Source: CAZEHO01 sp964511945 (GTDB lineage Bacteria; Actinomycetota; Acidimicrobiia; Spongiisociales; UBA11373). From it: a DNA stretch of 64,000 bases. The position numbers and the translations under genes were made by a program. Every line of letters begins with the position of its first letter. Within the stretch, counting starts at the first letter, position 1. Below are positions 17,401 to 25,860 of this stretch, in pieces. The DNA is taken from NCBI GenBank assembly GCA_964511945.1, contig CAZEHO010000011.1, positions 13,117 to 77,116 on the forward strand, given 5' to 3'. The notes beneath the pieces are model-generated. The model was not told where the DNA came from. It did not search any database and saw only the letters and a program-made list of their open reading frames with translations.

Positions 17401-17563
17401 TCCCGCTCCTTCTGCGGTCCCACGGGAACGCGCTCCGGTTCCCGCACCGGCTCCGTCTGTTCGACCGGAGCCTCAACGGAGAGGATCGGGAACTCCTGCT
17501 GGCAGCCGCCCGCAGACTGGCCCGTGAATAGGGTTGGCGTAGCAACCAGTCGGGGGTCGCACT

Positions 17564-18751
17564 GTGAATCGCACAGCCACAGGCAAGGCGTCGTTGATCG
17601 GGGTCCTGATCACAGCACTGGTGCTGGTGATCGCCGCCTGCGAGGGTGGCTCTGCTTTCACGACTACCACAGCTGCCCCGACGATCACCGCCGCCTCGAC
17701 AACGAGTGAGGCCCCAACCACTACCGCCCCGACGACAACCGCGGCACCGGCAACGACCGAGGCCCCTCCCGACACCACCGAGCCGCCACCGGATACCACT
17801 GCAGCGCCGCCCGACTTCCCGTTCGACGTCCACCCGGTCGCCGCAACCGAACTCTGTGTGATCGGTCTCGGCTTCGGGGGCACTTTCAACGTGCGTGAAG
17901 GCCCATCGACCGACTACGCCGTCGTGGGCACGCTCCCCTACGGACGCACCGGGGTCCAAACGCTCGGCTGGGGTGCCCTCGACGACGACGGCGACGAGTG
18001 GAAACAGATCATGTTCGAGGGTGAGGAACGGTGGGCGGCGGCCTGGTTCATGACGCCGGACACGTGCACCGTCGGAACGCCGACGACCTACTGCGTGGTC
18101 GACACCGCCTGCAACGACGGCCTGAACATCCGCAACGGTGTGTCGGTGGATTACCCCATCATCGGGGAGTTCCCGGCATCGGCGGCCGATGTCGCCGGCA
18201 CCGGTGTCGTTGCGCTCGACGATCAGGGACGCGAATGGGTGCAGGTCGAGTGGTTCGGGAACATCGGCTGGTCGGCCGGGTGGTTCCTCGATGCCGAGCC
18301 ATGCTCCGCCACGTTCTGCGCCGTGGCCGATTGGGTGTGGCGGACCACACGGCTCGGGCCGGTGGTGCTCGGCATGACGGTCGATGAAGCGTCGGTGGTG
18401 GCCGGCCCGTACAACACCATCGACTCGCTCGGCGGACCACCGGGGGTCGGCTGCTTCTGGGCGACGTGGGACGATTTCAGTGTGCTGGGGCACGACTTCG
18501 TGATCGAGAGCATCTACTCGGGCGCCGGGGTCAATCACTCGACGGCGGCAGGGATCACCATCGGATCCACCGAGGCCGAGGTGCTGGCTGCCTACCCGTC
18601 GGCCACGATCGAGACCGGCGGCTACGGCGAGCGCATCATCTCCGTTGGATCGTGGAGCACCTGGTACGAGTCGGGGCTCCGGTTCTTCATCCAGGCCGGA
18701 GCTGTGACCTACATCGAAAACGGCCGGTACTTCGCCGAGGGATGTGCCTAG
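17564..18751 (+). CDS. Lipoprotein with two SH3-like domains
   Basis: A 395-residue exported lipoprotein. The signal peptide ends at VIAAC (Cys26) and is followed by a Thr/Pro/Ala linker to ~90. Two bacterial SH3-type repeats follow, each bounded by cysteines: one with FNVREGPSTDYAVVGTLP and one with LNIRNGVSVDYPIIGEFP. The C-terminal domain (~265-395) contains AAGITIGSTEAEVLAAYPS, shared with the lipoprotein at 7260-8537. SH3b repeats typically bind peptidoglycan. Start is GTG at 17564. Located just before a two-component system, on the same strand. Confidence 0.75.
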   Translation: MNRTATGKASLIGVLITALVLVIAACEGGSAFTTTTAAPTITAASTTSEAPTTTAPTTTAAPATTEAPPDTTEPPPDTTAAPPDFPFDVHPVAATELCVIGLGFGGTFNVREGPSTDYAVVGTLPYGRTGVQTLGWGALDDDGDEWKQIMFEGEERWAAAWFMTPDTCTVGTPTTYCVVDTACNDGLNIRNGVSVDYPIIGEFPASAADVAGTGVVALDDQGREWVQVEWFGNIGWSAGWFLDAEPCSATFCAVADWVWRTTRLGPVVLGMTVDEASVVAGPYNTIDSLGGPPGVGCFWATWDDFSVLGHDFVIESIYSGAGVNHSTAAGITIGSTEAEVLAAYPSATIETGGYGERIISVGSWSTWYESGLRFFIQAGAVTYIENGRYFAEGCA

Positions 18752-18799
18752 GAGCCCGTTGCGCAATGCATGTCGCACATCTCGACAGACTCCTAGCCA

Positions 18800-18818
18800 C
18801 CTGAAGGCCGCCTAAAGG
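18800..18818 (+). promoter_or_regulatory. Candidate response-regulator binding site
   Basis: Two octamers, CCTGAAGG (18800-18807) and CCTAAAGG (18811-18818), are spaced exactly 11 bases start to start, about 43 bases before the response-regulator start. OmpR/PhoB-type regulators bind direct repeats with this phasing, so autoregulation is plausible. Only two repeats are seen, hence modest confidence. Confidence 0.4.
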
Positions 18819-18860
18819 GCGAACCCGGCAGATCCCGGATCCGTGATGCATACTCCGCTC

Positions 18861-19541
18861 ATGCGCATCCTGGTCGTAGAGGACGAGGTAGGCCTCGCCC
18901 GGACCCTGCGCCTCGGACTCGGGGCTGAGGCGTTCGATGTCGACGTGGCCCACGATGGCAACGATGGTTTCGTCATGGCACAGGCTCAGGAGTACGACGC
19001 CATCGTGCTCGACATCCTGCTGCCCGGAATGAACGGGTACCGGGTGTGCGCCGAGTTGCGCAAGGCGGACAACTGGACGCCGATCCTCATGCTCACCGCC
19101 AAGGACGGTGAACACGACGAGGCCGAGGCACTCGACACCGGCGCCGACGATTACCTCTCGAAGCCGTTCTCCTACGTCGTTCTCCTCGCCCGGCTCCGGG
19201 CGCTGATCCGGCGGGGGCTGCCACCGCGTCCGCCGATCCGGGAGGTCGGGGACCTGCGCCTCGATCCGGCGACCCGCCATTGCGAGCGCGGCGGTGAGGA
19301 GATCCAACTGACCCGCCGCGAGTACTCGGTGCTGGAGATGCTGATGCGGCGCTCGCCCGGCGTCGTCGAGCGCCACGAACTGCTCGACGCCGTGTGGGGA
19401 CTGGACGCCGAGGTCGATCCCAATGTGCTCGACGTCTACATCGGGCAATTGCGGCGCAAGATCGATGCACCGTTCGGGGTCAAGTCGCTCGAGACGCTGC
19501 GCGGCATCGGATATCGCCTCGTCGCCGAGAGGGTGACGTGA
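18861..19541 (+). CDS. OmpR-family response regulator
   Basis: A 226-residue DNA-binding response regulator. The receiver domain has the acidic pair in VVEDEVG, the phospho-acceptor Asp51 (IVLDILLPGMNG), TAKDG and the Lys in YLSKPFSY. The C-terminal winged helix (~125-226) ends with VKSLETLRGIGYRLV. ATG 18861 aligns with the family; GTG 18843 and ATG 18846 would add five or six residues. The stop overlaps the GTG of the histidine kinase gene, so the pair is coupled. Confidence 0.92.
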   Translation: MRILVVEDEVGLARTLRLGLGAEAFDVDVAHDGNDGFVMAQAQEYDAIVLDILLPGMNGYRVCAELRKADNWTPILMLTAKDGEHDEAEALDTGADDYLSKPFSYVVLLARLRALIRRGLPPRPPIREVGDLRLDPATRHCERGGEEIQLTRREYSVLEMLMRRSPGVVERHELLDAVWGLDAEVDPNVLDVYIGQLRRKIDAPFGVKSLETLRGIGYRLVAERVT

Positions 19542-21250
19542 GAGGATCCGTCCGCACCCGCATCACGGTGGTGGCCACCCTCGTCGTGGCGGCAGCCCTG
19601 ATCGTCGGCGGCACGCTGCTCATCACCCTGGGCCGCCAGGCGCTCATCGACGACGTACGCGAAACGCTGACCGCCAACCTCACCGAGACCAAAGAGGCAC
19701 TCGACCGCGGGGTCATCACAGAGCTCGGCCTGCTACAACTGGGCGTCGCCACCGACCCGTTCGAAGCGACCACCCGCATCGCCGATCAGATCTGTGCACC
19801 GATCCTGGAGGATGCGTACGGCGACCAGCGGCTCCCGGTCGAGTCGTTCTACTACTTCGAGGGCATCTCCGACGCGACGTACTTCAGCTACGACCAATGC
19901 GTGTTCGACAACGACCCGTACTTCGAGGCGGTCGCCGGGTGCGAAGAAGTCGCGCTGGAGCGGCATGCCGGTCGCGAGGTGACCTTTGCGGAGTTCCAGG
20001 AGATCCTCCACTCCGAGGAGTTCGATCAGGCCATGGACTCCTGCCTCGACACCCAACTGGTGATCGACCAGCGTGTCGAGGAGGCATCGGCGATCTGCCA
20101 GCCCGTGATCGACGGCGCCTTCGACGGGCTCCAAGCGCTCGACACAGCGGCGGTCGAGGCCGCAAGCACCGCCGCCCTGTCCCGGTACACGGCATGCATG
20201 CGCACCAACGGGGTCCCCGACTACCCGGAGGTTGCGGTCAGCACATCCGACGACGGATCGGTACTGAGCGGTGTGGCCCGTTCACAAGTGGTGTGGCCCT
20301 CCCTCGATGCGGTCCGGGAGAGCGTTGACCGGGTGTTCCTAGGGGTCACGGTGGCCGTCCCCCTCCTGATCGCCGGACTGGGCCTGCTGGTGTGGCTCAC
20401 GGTGGGCCGGTCGCTTCGCCCGGTGGAGGCGATCCGCCGCCGTGTCGCCGCGATCGGTGCCTCCGAACTGACCCAGCGGGTCCCCGAGCCGGGTGGAAAC
20501 GACGAGGTGGCCCGCCTGGCCGAAACCATGAATGAGATGCTCGACCGGCTCGAGGACTCCGATCGCCGCCAGCGTCAATTCGTCTCCGACGCCTCGCATG
20601 AGCTGCGAAGTCCCATCACCGCAATCCGGGCCCATATGGAGGTGGCACTGGTCCACCCCGAGCGGTTCGAGGTCACCGGGATCGCCAACGAGGTACTCGA
20701 GGAGAGCCTCCGGATGGAGAACCTGCTGGAGGATCTGCTCTTGATGGCCAAAGCCGATGCCGGGGCGATCGTGCAGCGCTCGGAACCGGTGAATCTGGGG
20801 GAAATCGTGCTGGCCGAGACGGAGCGGTTCGACACCGTGGACACCTCGGGTGTCGAACCGGGACGGGTCACCGGCGACGCTCTCGGGCTCCGCCGGGTGG
20901 TGCGGAACCTCCTCGATAACGCAGTCCGCCACGCTGCAGCGCAGGTCCGGGTGACCGTTTCCGATGATGCCGGGGAGGTCGTCCTGACGGTTGAGGACGA
21001 CGGTCCGGGCATTCCGCCGGAGGACCGGAAGCGCGTGTTCGAGCGCTTCATTCGGCTCGACGAGGGCCGCCATCGCGACGCCGGAGGCGCCGGGCTCGGA
21101 CTTGCCGTCGTCGGGGAGATCGTTCGTGGTCACCGGGGAACGGTGACGATCGAAGACGGCTCCCTCGGGGGTGCACGATTTGTGGTCCGGATTCCCCGGT
21201 CACCGGTGGTGCCGCCACCACCCCCACCACCGACTCCGCCGCCTTCGTGA
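19538..21250 (+). CDS. Sensor histidine kinase with cysteine-containing extracytoplasmic domain
   Basis: A 570-residue membrane kinase. TM1 is at ~9-30; an extracytoplasmic sensor of ~230 residues contains several Cys; TM2 is at ~270-290. HAMP, HisKA (SDASHELRSP, phospho-His) and HATPase follow, with the N-box NLLDNAVRH and G-boxes DDGPGI and GAGLGLAVV. The sensor ends with SRYTACMRTNGVPDYPEV, a motif also found twice in the lipoprotein at 33940-34590. The C-terminus is a Pro tail. Partner is the overlapping regulator. Signal unknown. Confidence 0.9.
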   Translation: MRGSVRTRITVVATLVVAAALIVGGTLLITLGRQALIDDVRETLTANLTETKEALDRGVITELGLLQLGVATDPFEATTRIADQICAPILEDAYGDQRLPVESFYYFEGISDATYFSYDQCVFDNDPYFEAVAGCEEVALERHAGREVTFAEFQEILHSEEFDQAMDSCLDTQLVIDQRVEEASAICQPVIDGAFDGLQALDTAAVEAASTAALSRYTACMRTNGVPDYPEVAVSTSDDGSVLSGVARSQVVWPSLDAVRESVDRVFLGVTVAVPLLIAGLGLLVWLTVGRSLRPVEAIRRRVAAIGASELTQRVPEPGGNDEVARLAETMNEMLDRLEDSDRRQRQFVSDASHELRSPITAIRAHMEVALVHPERFEVTGIANEVLEESLRMENLLEDLLLMAKADAGAIVQRSEPVNLGEIVLAETERFDTVDTSGVEPGRVTGDALGLRRVVRNLLDNAVRHAAAQVRVTVSDDAGEVVLTVEDDGPGIPPEDRKRVFERFIRLDEGRHRDAGGAGLGLAVVGEIVRGHRGTVTIEDGSLGGARFVVRIPRSPVVPPPPPPPTPPPS

Positions 21251-21346
21251 GCCCGAATCCGGGGCGGCCGGTGCGTCGGCTGGCTCCGCGGAGATAGCGC
21301 TTTCTCGATCCCTTAGTGTGGAACCGGCACCAGCAAGGAGAAGGCC

Positions 21347-22372
21347 ATGGCCCCGAAGAGTACGCGCCGAGTCACGTTTGCCGGCCCCAATACCGTCGAG
21401 CTCACCGAGACACCGATTCCGCCGGTCGGCGACGGTGAAGTGCTCATCCGTACCCGGGTATCAGGAATCTGCGGATCGGACCTCCACGCTCTGGCCGGGA
21501 AACACCGCTTCATCCCCCTCCCTTGCCATCCGGGCCATGAGGTGACCGGGATCATCGAGGAGGTCGGGGCGGCGGTCACCGACTTCTCTCCCGGCGACCG
21601 GGTGCTGGTCGAACCGGGGCTGGCGTGCGGTGACTGCCCCCGCTGCCAGGAAGGCCGCTACAACATCTGCGAGCAGCTGAAGGTGTTCGGCTGTCAGACA
21701 CCGGGGGCACTCGCCGACTACTTCGCGATTGCGGCCGACCGGCTCCACGCGGTCCCCGAAGGAATGAGCGACCTTGCCGCGGCCTTGGTAGAGCCGCTGT
21801 CGACGGGAACCCACGCGGTCCGCACTGCCGGCGACCTGGCCGGCAAGGCGGTGGCCATCCTGGGCGGCGGAACCATCGGCCTGCTGACGCTGATTGCCGC
21901 CCGCGCTGCCGGGGCAGACCGGGTGGTGGTCACCGATCTGATCGATCACAAGCGGGAACGGGCGCTACGTCTCGGCGCGACCGCAGCCATCGATGCCACC
22001 GGCGACGTGGTCGGCGAAGTCCGGGACGCTCTCGGTGGACGCGCCGATGTCACGTTCGACTGCGTAACCAACCAGACCAGCCTCGAGCAGGCGATGGCCA
22101 TCGGTGACAAGGGCGGAACGATCATCATCGAGGGGATCCCGACCGTGACCGCGGAGCTGGACCTCCTGATCATCCAGGACCGTGAACTCCGCATCGAGGG
22201 TGTGCTGATGTACACGGCCGAGGACTACCGGCGGTCCATGGAACTGATCAATGCCGGTCTCGTCCCGATCGATGAGATCGTTACGGCAACATTCCCGCTC
22301 GATCAGGCAGTTGAAGCCTTCGACGCCGCGCAGTCAGGCGAGAACGTCAAGGTCCACGTGGTGTTCGACTGA
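21347..22372 (+). CDS. Zinc-dependent sugar-alcohol/threonine dehydrogenase-like enzyme
   Basis: A 341-residue MDR dehydrogenase. Catalytic zinc ligands are Cys in SGICGSDLHAL, His-Glu in HPGHEVTG and a later Glu. The structural zinc cysteines are in ACGDCPRCQEGRYNIC. The nucleotide-binding motif is ILGGGTIGLLTLIAARAAGA, followed by VVTDLIDHKRERA, whose Asp suggests NAD preference. The closest classes are L-iditol/sorbitol and threonine dehydrogenases. A GGAG-type site (AAGGAGAAGG) lies upstream of the ATG. Stand-alone gene between the two-component system and tRNA-Arg. Confidence 0.88.
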   Translation: MAPKSTRRVTFAGPNTVELTETPIPPVGDGEVLIRTRVSGICGSDLHALAGKHRFIPLPCHPGHEVTGIIEEVGAAVTDFSPGDRVLVEPGLACGDCPRCQEGRYNICEQLKVFGCQTPGALADYFAIAADRLHAVPEGMSDLAAALVEPLSTGTHAVRTAGDLAGKAVAILGGGTIGLLTLIAARAAGADRVVVTDLIDHKRERALRLGATAAIDATGDVVGEVRDALGGRADVTFDCVTNQTSLEQAMAIGDKGGTIIIEGIPTVTAELDLLIIQDRELRIEGVLMYTAEDYRRSMELINAGLVPIDEIVTATFPLDQAVEAFDAAQSGENVKVHVVFD

Positions 22373-22461
22373 GAGCGGCGCGAGGACCCGTGACGACCAC
22401 GAGTCCCACCCGGCTATCACGTCGCCGGAAACCCCGCCACCGCTACTCTTTTCAGCGATCC

Positions 22462-22534
22462 GCCCCCGTAGCTCAGGGGATAGAGCACCGGTTTCCTAAA
22501 CCGGGTGCCGCAGGTTCGAATCCTGCCGGGGGCG
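22462..22534 (+). tRNA. tRNA-Arg (anticodon CCT)
   Basis: A complete 73-nt cloverleaf: acceptor GCCCCCG pairs with CGGGGGC, D-arm GCTC/GAGC, anticodon stem CCGGT/ACCGG with loop TTCCTAA (anticodon CCT, reads AGG), five-base variable loop, T-arm GCAGG TTCGAAT CCTGC, discriminator G. No encoded CCA. No flanking integrase is seen here. Confidence 0.96.
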
Positions 22535-22637
22535 CGCCCGCTCCGAGTGCTCCTCGGCGGACACCTTTTCTCTTGTAGGTCAAAGGTCCTTCAACCCGGG
22601 CCTTGTCCGAACTCCGGCCCCCCGGCATCATCGAGCC

Positions 22638-23195
22638 ATGGACGTGGCCGTCATCGACCGATTCTTCGCGATCATGACCCTGCTCACCGTCGCCGGGATC
22701 CTTGGGGCGACCGGCCTCGGCACCGCCGCCCGATACTCCGAAGCCGCCGCCGCGTGGCGTGACTGGCTGTGGGGTTGGTTCCGGGGCTTGACACTGTGGC
22801 TGGCCTGGGCCGTCGCCGCGGTGTCGATGCTGGGGAGCCTCTACTACTCCGAGGTCGTGCACTACGCCCCGTGCTCGCTGTGCTGGTATCAGCGGATTGC
22901 CATGTACCCGCTCGTGATCATCTTGGCGATCGCGGCGTGGCGAGGGGACACAAAGGTGCGGAGGTACGTGCTCCCACTGGTCGCAGTCGGGGCCGCGATC
23001 GCGCTGTATCAGTACATCCTGGGTTACATCCCCGACGCCGAGATCCTCGGATGCACTCTGGATGTGTCGTGTACCGAGCGGTACGTGTGGGAATTCGGGT
23101 TCGTCGACTTCCCGTTCATGTCCCTGGTGGGCTTCTCAGCGATTGCGGTCTTGCTACTGTGCCCGCCAGTCGAAACCCCGGAGACGGACGAGTGA
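22638..23195 (+). CDS. DsbB-family disulfide oxidoreductase
   Basis: A 185-residue membrane protein with an extra N-terminal helix (~8-30) and the DsbB four-helix core. The first periplasmic loop has the redox pair in APCSLCWYQR, followed by the helix-capping Tyr/Arg that bind quinone. The second loop has the pair C-x5-C in LGCTLDVSC. DsbB re-oxidises a periplasmic thiol oxidase with quinone as acceptor. Its stop overlaps the GTG of the downstream thioredoxin-fold gene, which is the natural redox partner. Confidence 0.9.
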   Translation: MDVAVIDRFFAIMTLLTVAGILGATGLGTAARYSEAAAAWRDWLWGWFRGLTLWLAWAVAAVSMLGSLYYSEVVHYAPCSLCWYQRIAMYPLVIILAIAAWRGDTKVRRYVLPLVAVGAAIALYQYILGYIPDAEILGCTLDVSCTERYVWEFGFVDFPFMSLVGFSAIAVLLLCPPVETPETDE

Positions 23196-23848
23196 CGCAG
23201 CGCCGCAGCCCGAGCAAGGGCCGCAGTCAGCAGCAACAGCAGCCCAACCGCAAGATCGGCCTCATGGTCGTGGGCGGGCTCTTCGCCATCGCCTTGATCG
23301 CCCTGATCATCGCAACGATCTCGAGCAGCAACGGTGCCGACGGCGGAGTGGCCCAGACCGCCGACGTGTCCGTGTCGGGAGGCAACCTTCCGGAGTTCAT
23401 CCAGTCCGCCGGGGATCCAGCCCTCGGCGCAACCATGCCCGAGGTGACCGGCGTCGACTACGCAGGCAATGAGGTGAGCATCACGAATGATGGCCGCCCC
23501 AAGGTCCTGCTCTTCCTCGCTCACTGGTGACCGCACTGTCAGTCCGAGGTCTCGGACTATCAGGCCTACTTCAACCAGAACGGGTTCCCAGAGGGCGTCG
23601 ACATCTACTCGATCTCGACCAGCGTAGATCAAGCAAAGGACAACTACCCGCCCTCAGAGTGGCTGGAGACAGAGGGATGGACCGTTCCGCTGGTCGTCGA
23701 TGACGATCAGGACTCCGTAGGCATCGCATTCGGTGTCAGCGCATTCCCGTTCAATGTGTTCGTCGACGCCGAAGGCCAAGTCGTCGGACGCATCGCCGGT
23801 GGAATCGGGATCAACGACATGATCTCGATCATCAACCAGCTCGGTTAG
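23192..23848 (+). CDS. Membrane-anchored thioredoxin-fold protein, probable selenoprotein (UPHC active site)
   Basis: The frame starts at GTG 23192, overlapping the dsbB-like stop, and reaches TAG 23846-23848: 218 residues if TGA at 23528-23530 (codon 113) is decoded. The N-terminus is basic and Gln-rich, then a membrane helix (~27-47), then a thioredoxin fold. The TGA replaces the first Cys of the active site: KVLLFLAHW-[TGA]-PHC. After it, 105 sense codons continue the fold, with helix alpha-1, VDIYSISTS, VPLVVDDD and the cis-Pro strand SAFPFNVFVDAEGQ. A bSECIS-like hairpin starts ten bases after the TGA. It probably acts outside the membrane as the DsbA/TlpA-type partner of the DsbB-like protein. 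The alternative is a nonsense mutation. Confidence 0.8.
23536..23563 (+). promoter_or_regulatory. bSECIS-like hairpin downstream of in-frame TGA
   Basis: A perfect 7-bp stem (23541-23547 with 23552-23558) closes a four-base loop GGTC. Below it a 2x2 internal mismatch precedes a 3-bp lower stem (23536-23538 with 23561-23563). The loop begins 17 bases after the TGA and its first two bases are G. This agrees with the published bacterial SECIS consensus of a short apical stem, G early in the loop and a limited UGA-to-loop distance. SelB binding would recruit Sec-tRNA. Confidence 0.7.
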
Positions 23849-23868
23849 CCCCGCACGAGTCCCCGGCC

Positions 23869-25644
23869 TCACTCCTCTTCAGCCGCAGGCCTGCGGCGAC
23901 GCAGGAAGAAGAACACCGCGGCACCACCGGCTCCGACCAGCACGACGATCAGCACGATGATCAACGCCGGGCTGCCCCCGTCCTCCTCCGGTGGTGGAGC
24001 AGCCGCCACCGTTGTTGTGGTCGCGGCGCTCGTGGTCGGGGCCGCCGTCGTTGTCGCCGTCGGTGGAGGCTCCGGACACTCCTCCGTGCTGAGCACGAGG
24101 GAGAACAGCGTGTCCTCGTGCAGGGTTGAGACCTGCGCACTCCAGGTTCCGGGAGCAGGATCGGCGATGGTGAGCAGTTGCAGGTTGCCGGATTCCCGCG
24201 CGTTTGCCGGCACCGGATTCCCCGACGGGTCGACCAACTCAACGCGTGGAGATAGATCGACGAACGCGACGGCGGCGCTCAACTCGCAGGTGTTCTCCGG
24301 CACGTCGATCCGGCCGAACTCCGCCGGCTCGGTGAGCGCAAGGCCGGCCGCTTGCTCGACCACGGTTCCGACGAGGCCCTGGCGGCAAGCCAGGAAAAAG
24401 GAAGTGAGTTCCTCACCGCGGGTCAGGAATAGGTATTCGCCGTTGGTCTGCTCGGCAAGGCCTCTCAGCAGATCGGCGTCGACCTCCTCCTCGGTCGTCG
24501 CAAACCCGGCACTGCAGATTGACACGTCGAGATCGTCGGCGCGGCGCGGAATCACATCGAGGATCTCGGGGATCTCCATGCCTTCATTGGAGTGCCCGTC
24601 GCTCAACAGGATGATTGCGGCCGGTTGCTCCAGATCGCGCAATCGCTCCAACTCATCGAGGGCGACCGTCATGCCGCCTCCGAGATTGGTGCGCTCCAGT
24701 GGCTGCAGTAGATCGATTTCATCCGCGATCGCGTCCAGGTCATTGGTCATCTCGTGACGGAGCTCAGCGTTGGTCGAGAACACGGCCAGGCCGAGTGAGG
24801 TCTCGACGTCGCCGGTCACCTGGTCGAGCCGGGACAAGTCGAGCAGCGTGTGGGCTGCAAGCTGCGCCAATTCCAGCTTGATCGGGAAGTCCTGCTGGCG
24901 AGCGAAGTCGTCGAGGTCAGCCTCCAACTCTCGCGCCTGATCCCGGATGTCGTAATAACCCATGTCATTGAGGAGGGTGAAGACCCGAGTCTCCAAGGCG
25001 TTGATGCCCAGATCCTCTCGAATCCCGTTCGCCACTTCGAAGGCCGCGTTCTGTTCTTCCATCAGCCGTTGGAACTCCGGGTCCTCGATGAAAGAAGCGA
25101 GATCGATGATCGACTGCCGCTCCTCTTCCGTGAGGTCGACATCCGGGCAGGCGAAGTCGATCCACCCCTCGATCTCGGCAACGTCGGCGGCGCGGACGAT
25201 GTTGGCGAAGATGAACTCATCGCAGCCGAGTTCGGCGAGACGAGCCTGGATCGCCTCGGAGATCTCGCGCTGATCCCCAAGGCCGTTGTCCGCCAACCAG
25301 TCGTCCAAAGCGGCGACCGCTTCACGGAACTCCGCTTCAGCGGCAGGAATGGCAGGATCCGCTTCCAGATCGGCGATCTGCTCCTCGAGGTCGAGAATCT
25401 GCGGATCGTTCTCCATCGCCTCCGCTTGTGCCTCGAGGTCCGATATCTGGTTCTGGATGTCCACGATCTCGACCGGCAACTCCTCGGCGAACACGAAGTC
25501 GGACATGCTCCCCGAGACATCGAGCACCACGAAGATCTGTATGCCGTCTGGGGCGTCTTGCTGAGCCACCGCGATGGGTGTGGCGAGCCCTCCGATCAAC
25601 AGCAGAGCGAGTCCGACAACGAAGACGCGGGCCTTTCGCATCAC
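23869..25644 (-). CDS. Membrane-anchored VWA-domain protein with a large insertion
   Basis: A 591-residue protein: signal peptide (~1-27), von Willebrand factor A domain, Thr/Ala/Pro linker, C-terminal TM (~562-582) and an Arg-rich cytoplasmic tail. The MIDAS motif DVSGSMS (42-48) comes right after the signal peptide. The rest of the VWA fold (LGLAVFS, LGGGMTVALDEL, IILLSDGHSNEG) resumes only after ~200 residues of acidic, coiled-coil-like helix (~52-255). Cys residues in the insertion and C-terminal domain suggest disulfides. Metal-dependent adhesion or complex assembly at the cell surface is likely. Converges with the selenoprotein gene. Confidence 0.78.
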   Translation of the reverse strand: MMRKARVFVVGLALLLIGGLATPIAVAQQDAPDGIQIFVVLDVSGSMSDFVFAEELPVEIVDIQNQISDLEAQAEAMENDPQILDLEEQIADLEADPAIPAAEAEFREAVAALDDWLADNGLGDQREISEAIQARLAELGCDEFIFANIVRAADVAEIEGWIDFACPDVDLTEEERQSIIDLASFIEDPEFQRLMEEQNAAFEVANGIREDLGINALETRVFTLLNDMGYYDIRDQARELEADLDDFARQQDFPIKLELAQLAAHTLLDLSRLDQVTGDVETSLGLAVFSTNAELRHEMTNDLDAIADEIDLLQPLERTNLGGGMTVALDELERLRDLEQPAAIILLSDGHSNEGMEIPEILDVIPRRADDLDVSICSAGFATTEEEVDADLLRGLAEQTNGEYLFLTRGEELTSFFLACRQGLVGTVVEQAAGLALTEPAEFGRIDVPENTCELSAAVAFVDLSPRVELVDPSGNPVPANARESGNLQLLTIADPAPGTWSAQVSTLHEDTLFSLVLSTEECPEPPPTATTTAAPTTSAATTTTVAAAPPPEEDGGSPALIIVLIVVLVGAGGAAVFFFLRRRRPAAEEE

Positions 25645-25732
25645 TACGTCCTAGATCGGGTCGCCATCGAGCCTACGCCCCAGGATCGGCCCGAGTGTTA
25701 CGCTCCCGGCCACTCAAATCCAGGAGGGGGAC

Positions 25733-25858
25733 GTGCAGAGGATGTTTGGCGCCTAGGTGGCACTCGCGCTGATTGCTGCCGCGTGCGGAGATGACGACAC
25801 TCATCGAAACCTACAAGACGTGGAGCGGCGCGCCCCCTTCGAGCATGTAGGGCCCGAG
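25733..25858 (+). pseudogene. Lipoprotein gene remnant with an early TAG stop
   Basis: A strong AGGAGGGGG ribosome-binding site precedes GTG 25733. The frame reads MQRMFGA, TAG (25754-25756), then VALALIAAACGDDDTHRN, which is a typical lipoprotein signal with lipobox interrupted at codon 8. The frame continues a few dozen residues and runs into the 3' end of the convergent USP-CBS gene without any recognisable domain. It looks like a truncated, dead lipoprotein gene. Confidence 0.5.
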
Positions 25859-25860
25859 CC

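Noticed and set aside
17401..17531. Short plus-strand frame ending LAAARRLARE between the kinase fusion and the SH3 lipoprotein
   Set aside because: Its start lies inside the fusion gene, there is no ribosome-binding site and no domain.
23192..23530. Treating the thioredoxin-fold gene as ending at the TGA (112-residue protein)
   Set aside because: The sequence after the TGA continues the same fold in frame for 105 sense codons, the missing residue is the active-site Cys, and a bSECIS-like hairpin follows. A plain nonsense mutation remains possible but is less likely.
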